Shown: positions 1 to 6,684 of the stretch, piece by piece
Position numbering within the stretch: the stretch's first letter is position 1
How the letters are laid out: each line of letters opens with the position of its first letter
From: Candidatus Methanophagales archaeon
GTDB lineage: Archaea; Halobacteriota; Syntropharchaeia; Alkanophagales; Methanospirareceae
Length of the DNA: 12,307 bases
NCBI GenBank assembly: GCA_003601795.1
Contig: PIXU01000216.1
Location: forward strand, 1-12,307
Direction of reading: 5' to 3'
Position numbers and translations under genes: made by a program
Notes under the pieces: generated by a model
What the model saw: the letters and a program-made list of their open reading frames with translations, nothing else
Database searches by the model: none
What the model was told of the DNA's origin: nothing

Positions 1-896
1 CGGGTCCGACATCGCATGAGGTTGTCGCCTGGGTAAAAGACATATTGAAGATAAACAGGGCAGCGCATACCGGGACGCTTGACCCGAAAGTTACCGGCGT
101 GCTGCCTGTCTTGCTTGGAACGGCAACGAAGTTAGCCGATACTTTTGTTGGCGATAAGGAATACGTGTGCGTGATGAAACTACACAGGGAGGTTGAGGAG
201 GATACACTCAGGAAGATAAGCAAAGAATTTGTGGGCGAGATATACCAAAGACCGCCACTGAAGTCCGCGGTCAGAAGGCGGATAAGGATAAGAACGGTGC
301 ATTACATCGAGATAAAAGAAATAGAGGGCAAGAATGTGTTGATGAAAGTAGGTTGTGAGGCAGGAACTTACATAAGAATGCTTTGTCATCATATCGGGCT
401 CGCGTTGGGTGTAGGCGCGCACATGTCACAGTTGAGAAGGACGAAATCATTTCCCTTCGCTGAGGATAATCTCACGAGGTTGCATGACTTGAAAGATGCC
501 TATGTTTTTTATGAAGAGGAAGGGGATGAGAGTTGGCTGCGAGAACTTATCATGCCAATGGAACATGCATTGGGACACCTGCCGTGCATAATCGTAAAGG
601 ATAGTGCGGTTGATGCAATATGTCATGGCGCAGACCTTGCCGCGCCCGGGATTTCGAGAATAGAAGAAGGAATAAATACAGGCAATCGTGTGGTAATATA
701 TACATTAAAGGGTGAAGCGGTGAGCATAGGCAAAGCAAAGAAGGGCTCGGAAGATATGTTCAGAGCGGAAAAAGGCGTATGTGTAGAAACAGAGAAAGTG
801 TTTATGAAGCCAGGGACATATATGAAAGGTTGGAGGAGAAAGGAAAAATATGCTCAACAAGGTGTGGAAAACTCTAAATTTATAAGTTCATGTTAA
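1..896 (+). CDS. cbf5: Cbf5/TruB-family tRNA and rRNA pseudouridine synthase, 5' end outside window
   Basis: Catalytic subunit of archaeal H/ACA ribonucleoproteins, converting uridine to pseudouridine in rRNA with guide RNAs, and acting on tRNA U55. The reading frame is open from base 3, so the gene enters from the left edge; the TTG at 45 is internal because family sequence (GPTSHEVVAWVKDIL) precedes it. The catalytic-loop motif HTGTLDPKVTG lies at about 66-98, with the catalytic Asp at 81-83. A second TruB-type block is GTYIRMLCHHIG, near 364-399. The C-terminal third, from about PMEHALGHLPCI (near 553), is a PUA RNA-binding domain with the block EAVSIGKA. The last 30 or so residues are a charged tail. 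The stop lies 22 bases before a tRNA gene. Family assignment is secure; only the N-terminus is missing. Confidence 0.96.
   Translation, partial: GPTSHEVVAWVKDILKINRAAHTGTLDPKVTGVLPVLLGTATKLADTFVGDKEYVCVMKLHREVEEDTLRKISKEFVGEIYQRPPLKSAVRRRIRIRTVHYIEIKEIEGKNVLMKVGCEAGTYIRMLCHHIGLALGVGAHMSQLRRTKSFPFAEDNLTRLHDLKDAYVFYEEEGDESWLRELIMPMEHALGHLPCIIVKDSAVDAICHGADLAAPGISRIEEGINTGNRVVIYTLKGEAVSIGKAKKGSEDMFRAEKGVCVETEKVFMKPGTYMKGWRRKEKYAQQGVENSKFISSC
875..886 (+). promoter_or_regulatory. putative TATA box for the tRNA gene
   Basis: The AT-rich string TAAATTTATAAG lies inside the last codons of cbf5. Its centre is about 26 bases before position 908 and the mature tRNA starts at 919, so a short 5' leader would result. 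Spacing suits an archaeal TATA box. A second AT-rich stretch (TATTTATTATAA, 898-909) is too close to the tRNA to serve as well. Seen by eye only. Confidence 0.4.
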
Positions 897-918
897 GTAT
901 TTATTATAATAAGGATAA

Positions 919-1022
919 GCCGAGGTGGCTGAGTGGTAAGGCGCAGGCCTGGAGCTCGTTGGGTCAGAACAGGTAGCCTGTGTTCCGAAAGGAACTCAAG
1001 GGTTCAAATCCCTTCCTCGGCG
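919..1022 (+). tRNA. tRNA-Ser(GGA) with intron
   Basis: Class II tRNA. The acceptor strands GCCGAGG (919-925) and CCTCGGC (1015-1021) pair fully and the discriminator is G1022, as in serine tRNAs. The D-arm is 928-942 and contains GTGGTAA. The T-arm is AAGGG/CCCTT around the loop TTCAAAT (998-1014). The long variable arm (981-997) forms GTTCC/GGAAC around GAAA. The anticodon stem is CAGGC (944-948) with GCCTG (976-980), and the loop CTGGAG gives anticodon GGA (951-953). CCA is not encoded. The anticodon loop is interrupted after position 37 (see intron). Stems and arm lengths all fit, so identity is confident. Confidence 0.93.
955..974 (+). other. tRNA intron, about 20 nt, canonical 37/38 site
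   Basis: Removing 955-974 restores a seven-base anticodon loop (CTGGAGA) on a five-pair stem. Bases C949-T950-G951 can pair with CAG near the 3' end of the intron, leaving three-base bulges at both junctions. That is a relaxed bulge-helix-bulge, the substrate of the archaeal splicing endonuclease. The internal intron helix looks weak by eye, so the exact boundaries could move by a base or two. Confidence 0.75.
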
Positions 1023-1023
1023 A

Positions 1024-1062
1024 AAAAATTTCAAACACTTTCTTTCTAAAGAAAGAACAGGT
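1024..1062. repeat. palindromic element, copy A
   Basis: CTTTCTTT-CT-AAAGAAAG (1038-1055) is a perfect 8+8 inverted repeat with a two-base centre. It lies between the tRNA and rps13. The flanks (AAATTTCAAACAC on the left, AACAGGT on the right) resemble those of a second copy at about 10745-10785, so it may be a dispersed repeat rather than a local hairpin. It also sits where an rps13 promoter or a tRNA terminator could be. Function unknown. Confidence 0.5.
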
Positions 1063-1102
1063 GCTAAGAAAGATGCAAAAGAGAAACGGATAAAGGAAAA
1101 AA

Positions 1103-1606
1103 ATGCGAGAAGAGGGAGAAAAAGAAAAAGAGGAATTCCGGCATATTGTCAGGATTTTAGATACAGATTTAGATGGTAAAAGAAGCGTAGCGTATTCGCT
1201 ATGTGGAATAAAGGGGATAGGGCGAAGAGTAGCGAAGACAATTGTTGTTTCTTCGGGGATAGACCCGCGGGCAAAAATGGGTGAGCTTTCAGACGATGAA
1301 ATAGAGCGGTTAAAGGGTGCGATTAAGAATGCAGAGAAGCGATTGCCACGGTGGATGTTAAACAGGAAAAAAGACTTAATTACTGGAGAAGACAAGCACA
1401 TAATGGGCTCAGACCTGCTGTTGAAGCTGCGAGAAGACATAAATTTGTTGCGGAAGATAAGGTCGTATCGGGGAATAAGACATGAAAGGGGACTAAAAGT
1501 ACGGGGACAAAGAACAAAATCAACGGGACGAAAAGGATTGGTGGTAGGTGTGACGAGGAAGAAACTATTGGCTACAAAGGCAAAAAGTAAGACAGGGGAA
1601 AGATAA
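1103..1606 (+). CDS. rps13: 30S ribosomal protein uS13 (S13P)
   Basis: Small-subunit head protein that contacts the P-site tRNA and the B1 inter-subunit bridges. The 167 residues have the archaeal layout: an N-terminal block FRHIVRILDTDLDGKRSV (about 12-29), the helix-two-turn-helix core with GIKGIGRRVAK (about 35-45), the conserved SYRGIRHERGLKVRGQRTKS block (about 121-140) that binds 16S rRNA, and a basic tail. The first 10 residues are unusually Glu/Lys-rich. ATG 1103 is preceded by AAAGGA at a suitable distance. It is the first gene of the rps13-rps4-rps11-rpo3 run, ending 16 bases before rps4. Confidence 0.97.
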   Translation: MREEGEKEKEEFRHIVRILDTDLDGKRSVAYSLCGIKGIGRRVAKTIVVSSGIDPRAKMGELSDDEIERLKGAIKNAEKRLPRWMLNRKKDLITGEDKHIMGSDLLLKLREDINLLRKIRSYRGIRHERGLKVRGQRTKSTGRKGLVVGVTRKKLLATKAKSKTGER

Positions 1607-1622
1607 AGGGGGTAAGTAAAAA

Positions 1623-2204
1623 ATGGGGCATATAAAGAGAAGAAAGAAGACGTATGAGCGACCAAGAAGACCCTGGGTAGTGCAAAGGATAAAAGAGGAG
1701 AAGGAGTTAGTCGAGAAGTATGGATTAAAGAACAAGCGCGAGATATGGAAAGCAGCGAGCCTCATAAGGAGGTACCGAAGGGAGGTAAGAAAGATTTTAG
1801 CGGAAGTAGCGGGAGGAAAGCCGACGGAACATACGATAAGAAAAGAGAGAGAAATCTTAACGAGCTTAAAGAGGAAAGGGATACTAAAAGAAGGAATGAG
1901 TGAAGGAGAAAGTGGGGCGGGCTCGAGATTGGAAGATGTTTTAGCACTGAGCTTAGAGGATATTCTGGAAAGGAGACTACAAACACGTGTACAAAAAAAG
2001 GGTCTATCCAATTCGCTTAAACATGCCAGACAACTCATCGTTCATGGTCATATCGCGGTTAATGGTCGAAGAGTTACCGTTCCTTCTTATCTGGTGAGCG
2101 TGGATGAGGAAAGGAAAATGGACTACTATGGACATGCTCCTGTTTCTATTTCTACTGTCACAGGGGAGAAGGGAGTGGAAGTAGCAGAGGGAAGAGAAAA
2201 ATAG
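1623..2204 (+). CDS. rps4: 30S ribosomal protein uS4 (S4P)
   Basis: Primary 16S rRNA-binding protein that starts assembly of the small-subunit body. The 193 residues open with the archaeal block MGHIKRRKKTYERPRRPW. A helical N-domain (about 20-90) follows, then the S4 RNA-binding domain (about 102-160) with RLQTRVQKKGLSNSLKHARQ and HGHIAVNGRRVTVPSYLVS. Length and domain order are normal for archaea. ATG 1623 follows the Shine-Dalgarno-like GGGGGT at about 1608-1613. Residues 91-100 form a Gly/Ser/Glu-rich linker. Co-transcription with rps13 and rps11 is likely given gaps of 16 and 18 bases. Confidence 0.97.
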   Translation: MGHIKRRKKTYERPRRPWVVQRIKEEKELVEKYGLKNKREIWKAASLIRRYRREVRKILAEVAGGKPTEHTIRKEREILTSLKRKGILKEGMSEGESGAGSRLEDVLALSLEDILERRLQTRVQKKGLSNSLKHARQLIVHGHIAVNGRRVTVPSYLVSVDEERKMDYYGHAPVSISTVTGEKGVEVAEGREK

Positions 2205-2222
2205 AAGAGGGGGGTTTGAAAA

Positions 2223-2612
2223 ATGGCAGTTGAGAAATGGGTAATAGCACATATTTTTTCTTCATTTAATAACACCATTATCACGATTACTGATATGACA
2301 GGTGCGGAAACGATTGCAAGGGCTTCTGGCGGAATGATAGCAAAAGCAGATCGTGATGAGAGCTCCCCATATACCGCGATGCAGATGGCAACGCAGCTTG
2401 CGGATAAACTAAAAGAGCGAGAGATATGGGGGATACATGTGAAAGTAAAGGCGTCACCGGGGCGTAAAGCGAGAACTACTGCTCCAGGCGCGCAGGCGGC
2501 AATAAGAGCTTTTGCCCGTGCAGGGTTGCGGATAGGGAAAATAGAGGACGTGACGCCTGTACCACATGACGGCACGAAACGCCCTGGTGGAAAGAGGGGT
2601 AGAAGAGTGTAG
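2223..2612 (+). CDS. rps11: 30S ribosomal protein uS11 (S11P)
   Basis: Platform protein of the small subunit, near the mRNA exit/E-site. The 129 residues cover the whole family: WVIAHIFSSFNNTIITITD near the N-terminus, the SPYTAMQMATQLADK helix, and the C-terminal PGRKARTTAPGAQAAIRAFA plus GKIEDVTPVPHDGTKRPGG, ending in basic GKRGRRV. ATG 2223 is preceded by GAGGGGGGT, a clear Shine-Dalgarno. The stop is 22 bases before the start chosen for rpo3. No irregularities seen. Confidence 0.97.
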   Translation: MAVEKWVIAHIFSSFNNTIITITDMTGAETIARASGGMIAKADRDESSPYTAMQMATQLADKLKEREIWGIHVKVKASPGRKARTTAPGAQAAIRAFARAGLRIGKIEDVTPVPHDGTKRPGGKRGRRV

Positions 2613-2634
2613 GCTTCATGCGAAGCAAAAAGTT

Positions 2635-3285
2635 ATGGAAGTAAGGATAATCGAAAGAGGGAAAAACGAAGTGAAGTTTGTGCTTTCCGGAGTGGAAACG
2701 CGATTTGCAAATGCGCTCAGGAGAGCAATGATTGCAGAAGTGCCAAAGCTTGCAATTGATGAAGTGAACATTCATGAAAATACGTCTTTATTATATGACG
2801 AGCAGTTAGCGTTGCGTTTGGCTTTGATTCCTTTGAAGACCGATCTCGGTGCATACAGCGATGAAGACCGGGTCTCTCTGACCTTAAAAGCGGAAAGTCC
2901 AGAAAGAGCGGGATATACAATGGTTTATTCTAAGGAACTCATCTCCTCAGACCCAGGAGTAGAGGCGGCGTTTGAAAATATACCCATCGTGAAGCTGATC
3001 TCAACGGAAAGAGAGATTGGCAGTATTAGAACGGTTGCAAGACAAAAAATCGCTCTGGAAGCGATTGCAAGGCTGGGCAGGGGAAAGAAACATGCGAAAT
3101 GGCAGCCTGTTACTACCTGTGGTTACAAAATCGTGCCGGGAGAAGAAGGCGAACCCAACTCAGTGACCTTTGCAGTGGAGGGAGATGGCTCTGTGCCCGT
3201 AGATGAGCTAATAATAGAAGCAGCGAGAATAATGCAAGAAAAATGCCAGATGGTGGTGGACGAGCTAACAGGGAAAAGTAAGTGA
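2635..3285 (+). CDS. rpo3: DNA-directed RNA polymerase subunit Rpo3 (RpoD), lacking the Fe-S domain
   Basis: Archaeal counterpart of the bacterial alpha N-domain and eukaryotic RPB3; with Rpo11 it nucleates polymerase assembly. From ATG 2635 the 216 residues start MEVRIIERGKNEVKF. The alpha motif ETRFANALRRAMIAEVP (about 22-38) and the block EQLALRLALIPL follow. The C-terminal dimerisation helix contains DELIIEAARIMQEKCQM. The open frame extends back to 2566 inside rps11, but family similarity begins at 2635, so the longer start is rejected; the Shine-Dalgarno is weak. After CGYKIVP (about residue 160) the protein goes straight to EEGEPNSVTF, so the ferredoxin-like 4Fe-4S insert found in many archaeal homologues is absent, as in some methanogens. 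Confidence 0.95.
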   Translation: MEVRIIERGKNEVKFVLSGVETRFANALRRAMIAEVPKLAIDEVNIHENTSLLYDEQLALRLALIPLKTDLGAYSDEDRVSLTLKAESPERAGYTMVYSKELISSDPGVEAAFENIPIVKLISTEREIGSIRTVARQKIALEAIARLGRGKKHAKWQPVTTCGYKIVPGEEGEPNSVTFAVEGDGSVPVDELIIEAARIMQEKCQMVVDELTGKSK

Positions 3286-3953
3286 AAGCGATTATACCGT
3301 TTAAGAAGGAAGGAGCAAAATCGAGATTAGGAGATTTTTTAGGTGAAAGAGAAAGAGAAGAACTTGCCATAAGGATGTTAAAAGACGTTTTAGCAGCATT
3401 ATCAAAATCGGAGATAGAAGAAGCCGAGATAATTTCAACAGGCTCAGAAGAAATAATGGAAGAATTGAAATCAGGATTGGATTCTCACGTGAGGTGGAAG
3501 CTAAAACTGTCTGCTCGAGAGGATGGTAGAGGGCTGAATGCGGTGCTAAATGAAGTATTAAGGGAGGAAAAAGAGCCAGTGCTGATAATAATGGCTGATA
3601 TTCCTCTGGCAACGCCTGAGAGTATAAATGAAATTGTTGGTCACGAGGAGGATGTGGTGATAGCACCAGGGAGAAAAGGAGGCACAAATGCTTTGTTCCT
3701 GCGCAAGCCTTCTGAGTTTGCGGTTTCTTATTATGGAATTAGCTGTTTGGAGCATATAGAAACGGCGAAAAGACGGAATTTGACCCATGTCATTCACGAT
3801 TCCTTTTTTATCGGTGCGGATATAGACGAGATAGATGACTTGACGGAGCTATTGATCCACGGTAGAGGTTTCTCGGCGGAATATTTACGTAGAATCGGTG
3901 TTTTTCTTCGCGTGGATAAAAAGTCGAAGACACCGGCAATAGTGGACAGATAA
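3282..3953 (+). CDS. cofC: 2-phospho-L-lactate (or phosphoenolpyruvate) guanylyltransferase CofC, coenzyme F420 biosynthesis
   Basis: Cytosolic enzyme activating 2-phospholactate (or phosphoenolpyruvate) with GTP, an early step towards coenzyme F420, the deazaflavin hydride carrier of methanogenic and methanotrophic archaea. The 223 residues show the nucleotidyltransferase pattern: PFKKEGAKSRLGDFL at 6-20, GRGLNAVLNEVL at 82-93, the acidic MADIPLATPES at 104-114, APGRKGGTNALFLRKPS at 128-144, YGISCLEHIETAKRR at 151-165, and a late DIDEIDDLTELL. GTG 3282 overlaps the rpo3 stop (GTGA), implying translational coupling to the ribosomal/RNA polymerase operon. No other F420 gene is in the window. 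Substrate preference cannot be judged from sequence. Confidence 0.92.
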   Translation: MKAIIPFKKEGAKSRLGDFLGEREREELAIRMLKDVLAALSKSEIEEAEIISTGSEEIMEELKSGLDSHVRWKLKLSAREDGRGLNAVLNEVLREEKEPVLIIMADIPLATPESINEIVGHEEDVVIAPGRKGGTNALFLRKPSEFAVSYYGISCLEHIETAKRRNLTHVIHDSFFIGADIDEIDDLTELLIHGRGFSAEYLRRIGVFLRVDKKSKTPAIVDR

Positions 3954-4002
3954 AAAAAGACCACCTGTATGACTCCGGTAATTAAAATCTCGGTAGCCTT
4001 TT

Positions 4003-4018
4003 GTTAATATTATATTAG
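4003..4018 (+). promoter_or_regulatory. putative TATA promoter for the glycosyltransferase pair
   Basis: GTTAATATTATATTAG, the AT-rich core of the 85-base gap after cofC, is centred about 27 bases before ATG 4039. Transcription would start next to the ATG, giving a leaderless or near-leaderless mRNA, which agrees with the absence of a Shine-Dalgarno before this ATG. Confidence 0.45.
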
Positions 4019-4038
4019 AAAATACAAATGAGTTGTAT

Positions 4039-4725
4039 ATGCGAATATCCCTCGTAATCCCTGCATATAACGAAGAGGACAGAATAAAAACGGTCTTATC
4101 CAGGTATGCTAACCATTTCCATCTTCAAGATCAAGAGATAATCGTTGTCTGTGAAGGAACAGATAGCACTCGAAACATTGTCAAAAAATTATCCAAAAAG
4201 TGTCCAAATGTCAAATTATTGAGTTTTGAGAAAAGATTGGGTAAGGGAGGGGGTATAATTGAGGGATTTAAAGCAGCAAAAGGAGAAAGAATAGGGTTTG
4301 CTGATGCGGATGAATCTGTGGAACCAGATGACATAAAGAAGATGTTTGATCTGCTTTCAAGGGTAGATGGTGTAATTGCATCGAGGAAATTGAAAGAATC
4401 GAGAATTCTCGTAAAGCAACCTTTAAAAAGGAGAATTGCGAGTAGGATTTTTAATATTCTTGTGAGAATGTTTTTTGGCTTAAATTTTAAAGACACTCAA
4501 TGTGGTGCCAAGGTTTTTAGAAAAGAAGCGATAAAAAATGTCTTAGTTGAATTAAATACGAAGGGATTTGAGTTTGATGTTGAACTGCTTTGGAGATTAA
4601 AAAATAAAGGATATAAGGTCATAGAATTTCCTATTACATGGAAGCATTCAGAAGGTTCGAATTTTAGTTTATCAAATGCTCCTAAGATGTTTTTCTCTTT
4701 GTTAAAAGTGAGATTATGGAAATAG
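4039..4725 (+). CDS. GT2 glycosyltransferase, dolichyl-phosphate sugar synthase type (DPM1/ALG5-like)
   Basis: Probable transferase moving a nucleotide-activated hexose to a polyprenyl/dolichyl phosphate on the cytosolic membrane face. From ATG 4039 the 228 residues show the GT2 opening SLVIPAYNEEDRI (4-16), GKGGGIIEGFKAAKGERIGF (69-88), the metal/nucleotide DAD motif at 89-91 followed by EPDD, QCGAKVFRKEAI (154-165) and GFEFDVELLWR (177-187). Those last two blocks are typical of dolichol-phosphate glucosyl/mannosyl synthases. There is no C-terminal membrane domain, so it is the short soluble form. TTG 4033 is an alternative start. The gene overlaps the next one by 10 bases. Bases are clearly AT-richer than in cofC or tes, hinting at transfer. 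Donor sugar unknown. Confidence 0.87.
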   Translation: MRISLVIPAYNEEDRIKTVLSRYANHFHLQDQEIIVVCEGTDSTRNIVKKLSKKCPNVKLLSFEKRLGKGGGIIEGFKAAKGERIGFADADESVEPDDIKKMFDLLSRVDGVIASRKLKESRILVKQPLKRRIASRIFNILVRMFFGLNFKDTQCGAKVFRKEAIKNVLVELNTKGFEFDVELLWRLKNKGYKVIEFPITWKHSEGSNFSLSNAPKMFFSLLKVRLWK

Positions 4726-6371
4726 CAGGATCCGAGGAGATATATAAATTTGAAGAAAAATATGGTGACGATACATTGTATAAAAAATTAGGAAAAGATA
4801 GAGCTATAAGAGAAAATATACCTCTTATTTTTATTTTATTATCAGCAATTATTGTTATTTTTCATAATACTGGTGGGAGTTTGGCGGATTGGGATGAGTC
4901 AATATATGCTGAAGTATCAAAAGAAATTTTGATATACAGAGATTGGATCACACTTCATTGGAATTATAGCTTATGGTTTCATAAACCACCACTTTATATG
5001 TGGCTCACGGCTATAATGTACAAAATTTTCGGCGTTAATGAATTTTCTGCAAGATTTTGGTCTGCGATTTTTGGTATTGGTGGGATTGTAATCACATATT
5101 TTTTAGGTAAAGAGCTTTATAATAAATACGTAGGATTGATTTCATCGATGATATTACTTACAACCCCTCAATATCTAAATTATTCTAGGATGGGAATGTT
5201 AGATGTCCCAGTAACATTTTTTATTGGTCTATCCATCCTATTTTTTTGGTTAGGATTGAAAAACAATAAATACTTCATTTTATCAGGAATTTCAGTTGGG
5301 TTTGCTATAATGACAAAAGGAGTTGTCGGGCTCCTCCCTTTTTTTATTGTTTTATTGTTTTTATTTTTAACCACCAATCTAAGCCCTCTAAAAAATAAGA
5401 ACTTGCTTAAAGGATTTAGTGCTTCTATTGCCGTAGCCGCACCTTGGCATATCTCACAGTTAATCCTTCACGGGAAAAAATTTTTTGATAACTATTTTAT
5501 GTATCACGTGATAAAGCGATCTGAACAGGCAATAGAAGGCCATATTGGTACTGATTTTTATTATTTTGATATACTAAAAAGGGGTTTCCATCCATACAGT
5601 GTTTTTATTTTATTCGCAGTTCTTTATAATGCAAAAACAGCGTTTGAAGAAAAGAAAAAAGAGGACATTCTAATTTTATCGTGGATTGGGGTTGTTCTTG
5701 GAGTTTTTACACTTGCACAGAGTAAACTTTCTTGGTATATAATACCCATTTATCCTGCTTTATCAATCTCTGTTGCACAATTTTTCTATAAATTCATTGA
5801 AAAAAGGGATGGTTTAATATTTGGCGGGATGTTCATTGGATTCGTGTTATGGATAAGTTCTTTTTTTATAATTATCCCAATACATTCCAAACTAATCGGA
5901 GGAGTTATAATTTGCATAATCCTTTTCCTTATTGATGAAATGATTAGGCATCAAAAATTATTAAATAACGTCATAATCAAAAAAAGTATATCCATACTTC
6001 TTGTTGGAGTATTATTAATATCTACCATTCATTTACCCCTTGTTTTAAATTATAATCCCAATATCAAAGTAGTTGCTCAAAACATGAAAATTGTGAGTAC
6101 ACCAAATGACACGTTTTATTTGTATACGATATCAAGTCCTGCTCCATTGTTTTATAGTGACAGAAAAGTAAGTGGAATTAATGATGAAAATAGATTAAAG
6201 CAGATATTTAATGATACTAAAACAGTTTTTGTTTTAATTAAAACGGGTGAGGTCGCAAGAATAGAGGAAACTTACAAAATTATATCTAAAGCTGGAAATA
6301 TTATGCTGATTAGCAATAACATGAGTATCCCACCCGCTTATGTAGAACTCGGTTGCGTAAAAGCCGAATGA
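4716..6371 (+). CDS. GT-C membrane glycosyltransferase, ArnT/PMT type
   Basis: Multi-pass membrane enzyme expected to transfer a sugar from a polyprenyl-phosphate donor to protein, lipid or glycan on the outer membrane face. It has 551 residues. A hydrophilic N-tail (1-34) precedes the first membrane segment (about 35-50). The first external loop carries the acidic pair in ADWDESIYAEVSKEI (Asp60/Glu61), followed by WFHKPPLYMWLTA (87-99), the ArnT/PMT signature. YSRMGMLDVPVTFF (157-170) holds another conserved Asp. Many hydrophobic segments follow, up to about residue 440, then a soluble C-terminal domain. The ATG overlaps the GT2 gene, so the two probably make and use the same lipid-linked sugar. 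The last 15-20 codons have a different base composition from the body, so the C-terminus may be a recombination join. Confidence 0.87.
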   Translation: MEIAGSEEIYKFEEKYGDDTLYKKLGKDRAIRENIPLIFILLSAIIVIFHNTGGSLADWDESIYAEVSKEILIYRDWITLHWNYSLWFHKPPLYMWLTAIMYKIFGVNEFSARFWSAIFGIGGIVITYFLGKELYNKYVGLISSMILLTTPQYLNYSRMGMLDVPVTFFIGLSILFFWLGLKNNKYFILSGISVGFAIMTKGVVGLLPFFIVLLFLFLTTNLSPLKNKNLLKGFSASIAVAAPWHISQLILHGKKFFDNYFMYHVIKRSEQAIEGHIGTDFYYFDILKRGFHPYSVFILFAVLYNAKTAFEEKKKEDILILSWIGVVLGVFTLAQSKLSWYIIPIYPALSISVAQFFYKFIEKRDGLIFGGMFIGFVLWISSFFIIIPIHSKLIGGVIICIILFLIDEMIRHQKLLNNVIIKKSISILLVGVLLISTIHLPLVLNYNPNIKVVAQNMKIVSTPNDTFYLYTISSPAPLFYSDRKVSGINDENRLKQIFNDTKTVFVLIKTGEVARIEETYKIISKAGNIMLISNNMSIPPAYVELGCVKAE

Positions 6372-6592
6372 AAGGCAGACACAGGGGAGCGAAATTGTGC
6401 ACCAACCCGACAAATGAAACAGCCGTTCTCGTTGATCATGGGACGTACAACGAAGCTTATTTCCAAGGCTGGGTGAACGATTCCAAATCGTTTGCCGAGA
6501 AGGTGAAGTTAATCCTGAGACACAGTAAGGGAATAGAAATCGAAGACGTGCTTCGTATTTGCAAACCCTATGCCACCCCCCCGACCTCGTAA
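6368..6592 (+). CDS. uncertain small ORF, 74 residues, unrecognised
   Basis: The ATG overlaps the GT-C stop (ATGA), which could give coupled translation; a TTG at 6353 would extend it by five residues. I do not recognise the product. It is hydrophilic, with no signal peptide or membrane segment; the most ordered-looking stretch is FAEKVKLILRHSKGIEIEDV. It ends just after a run of seven C bases (about 6576-6582). One base lost or two gained there would lead into the frame reading PDLVTCAVVENVSETSHP, so a frameshift or a decayed gene is possible. GC content is higher than in the glycosyltransferase genes. It may equally be non-coding. The rest of the gap, 6593-6684, holds nothing I can name. 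Confidence 0.3.
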   Translation: MKGRHRGAKLCTNPTNETAVLVDHGTYNEAYFQGWVNDSKSFAEKVKLILRHSKGIEIEDVLRICKPYATPPTS

Positions 6593-6684
6593 CATGCGCG
6601 GTTGTTGAGAACGTTTCTGAGACATCACATCCAATCGTGGTTCCGCTGATAATCAGCAGAGCTTCTTCACATCGCACCAATGAT

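Noticed and set aside
45..47. TTG as the start of cbf5
   Set aside because: In-frame sequence from base 3 already encodes conserved Cbf5 residues, so the true start is outside the window.
964..2038. Long minus-strand frames opposite rps13 and rps4
   Set aside because: They are rich in Ser, Leu and Phe because the sense strand is purine-rich; they mirror certain ribosomal protein genes and cover the tRNA.
2566..2634. Upstream extension of rpo3 overlapping rps11
   Set aside because: The extra 23 residues do not resemble the Rpo3 N-terminus and would overlap the rps11 coding sequence; family similarity starts at ATG 2635.
6353..6684. Group II intron 3' end or insertion-sequence remnant after the GT-C gene
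   Set aside because: I could not build a domain V hairpin, found no terminal inverted repeats and no transposase or reverse-transcriptase motif.
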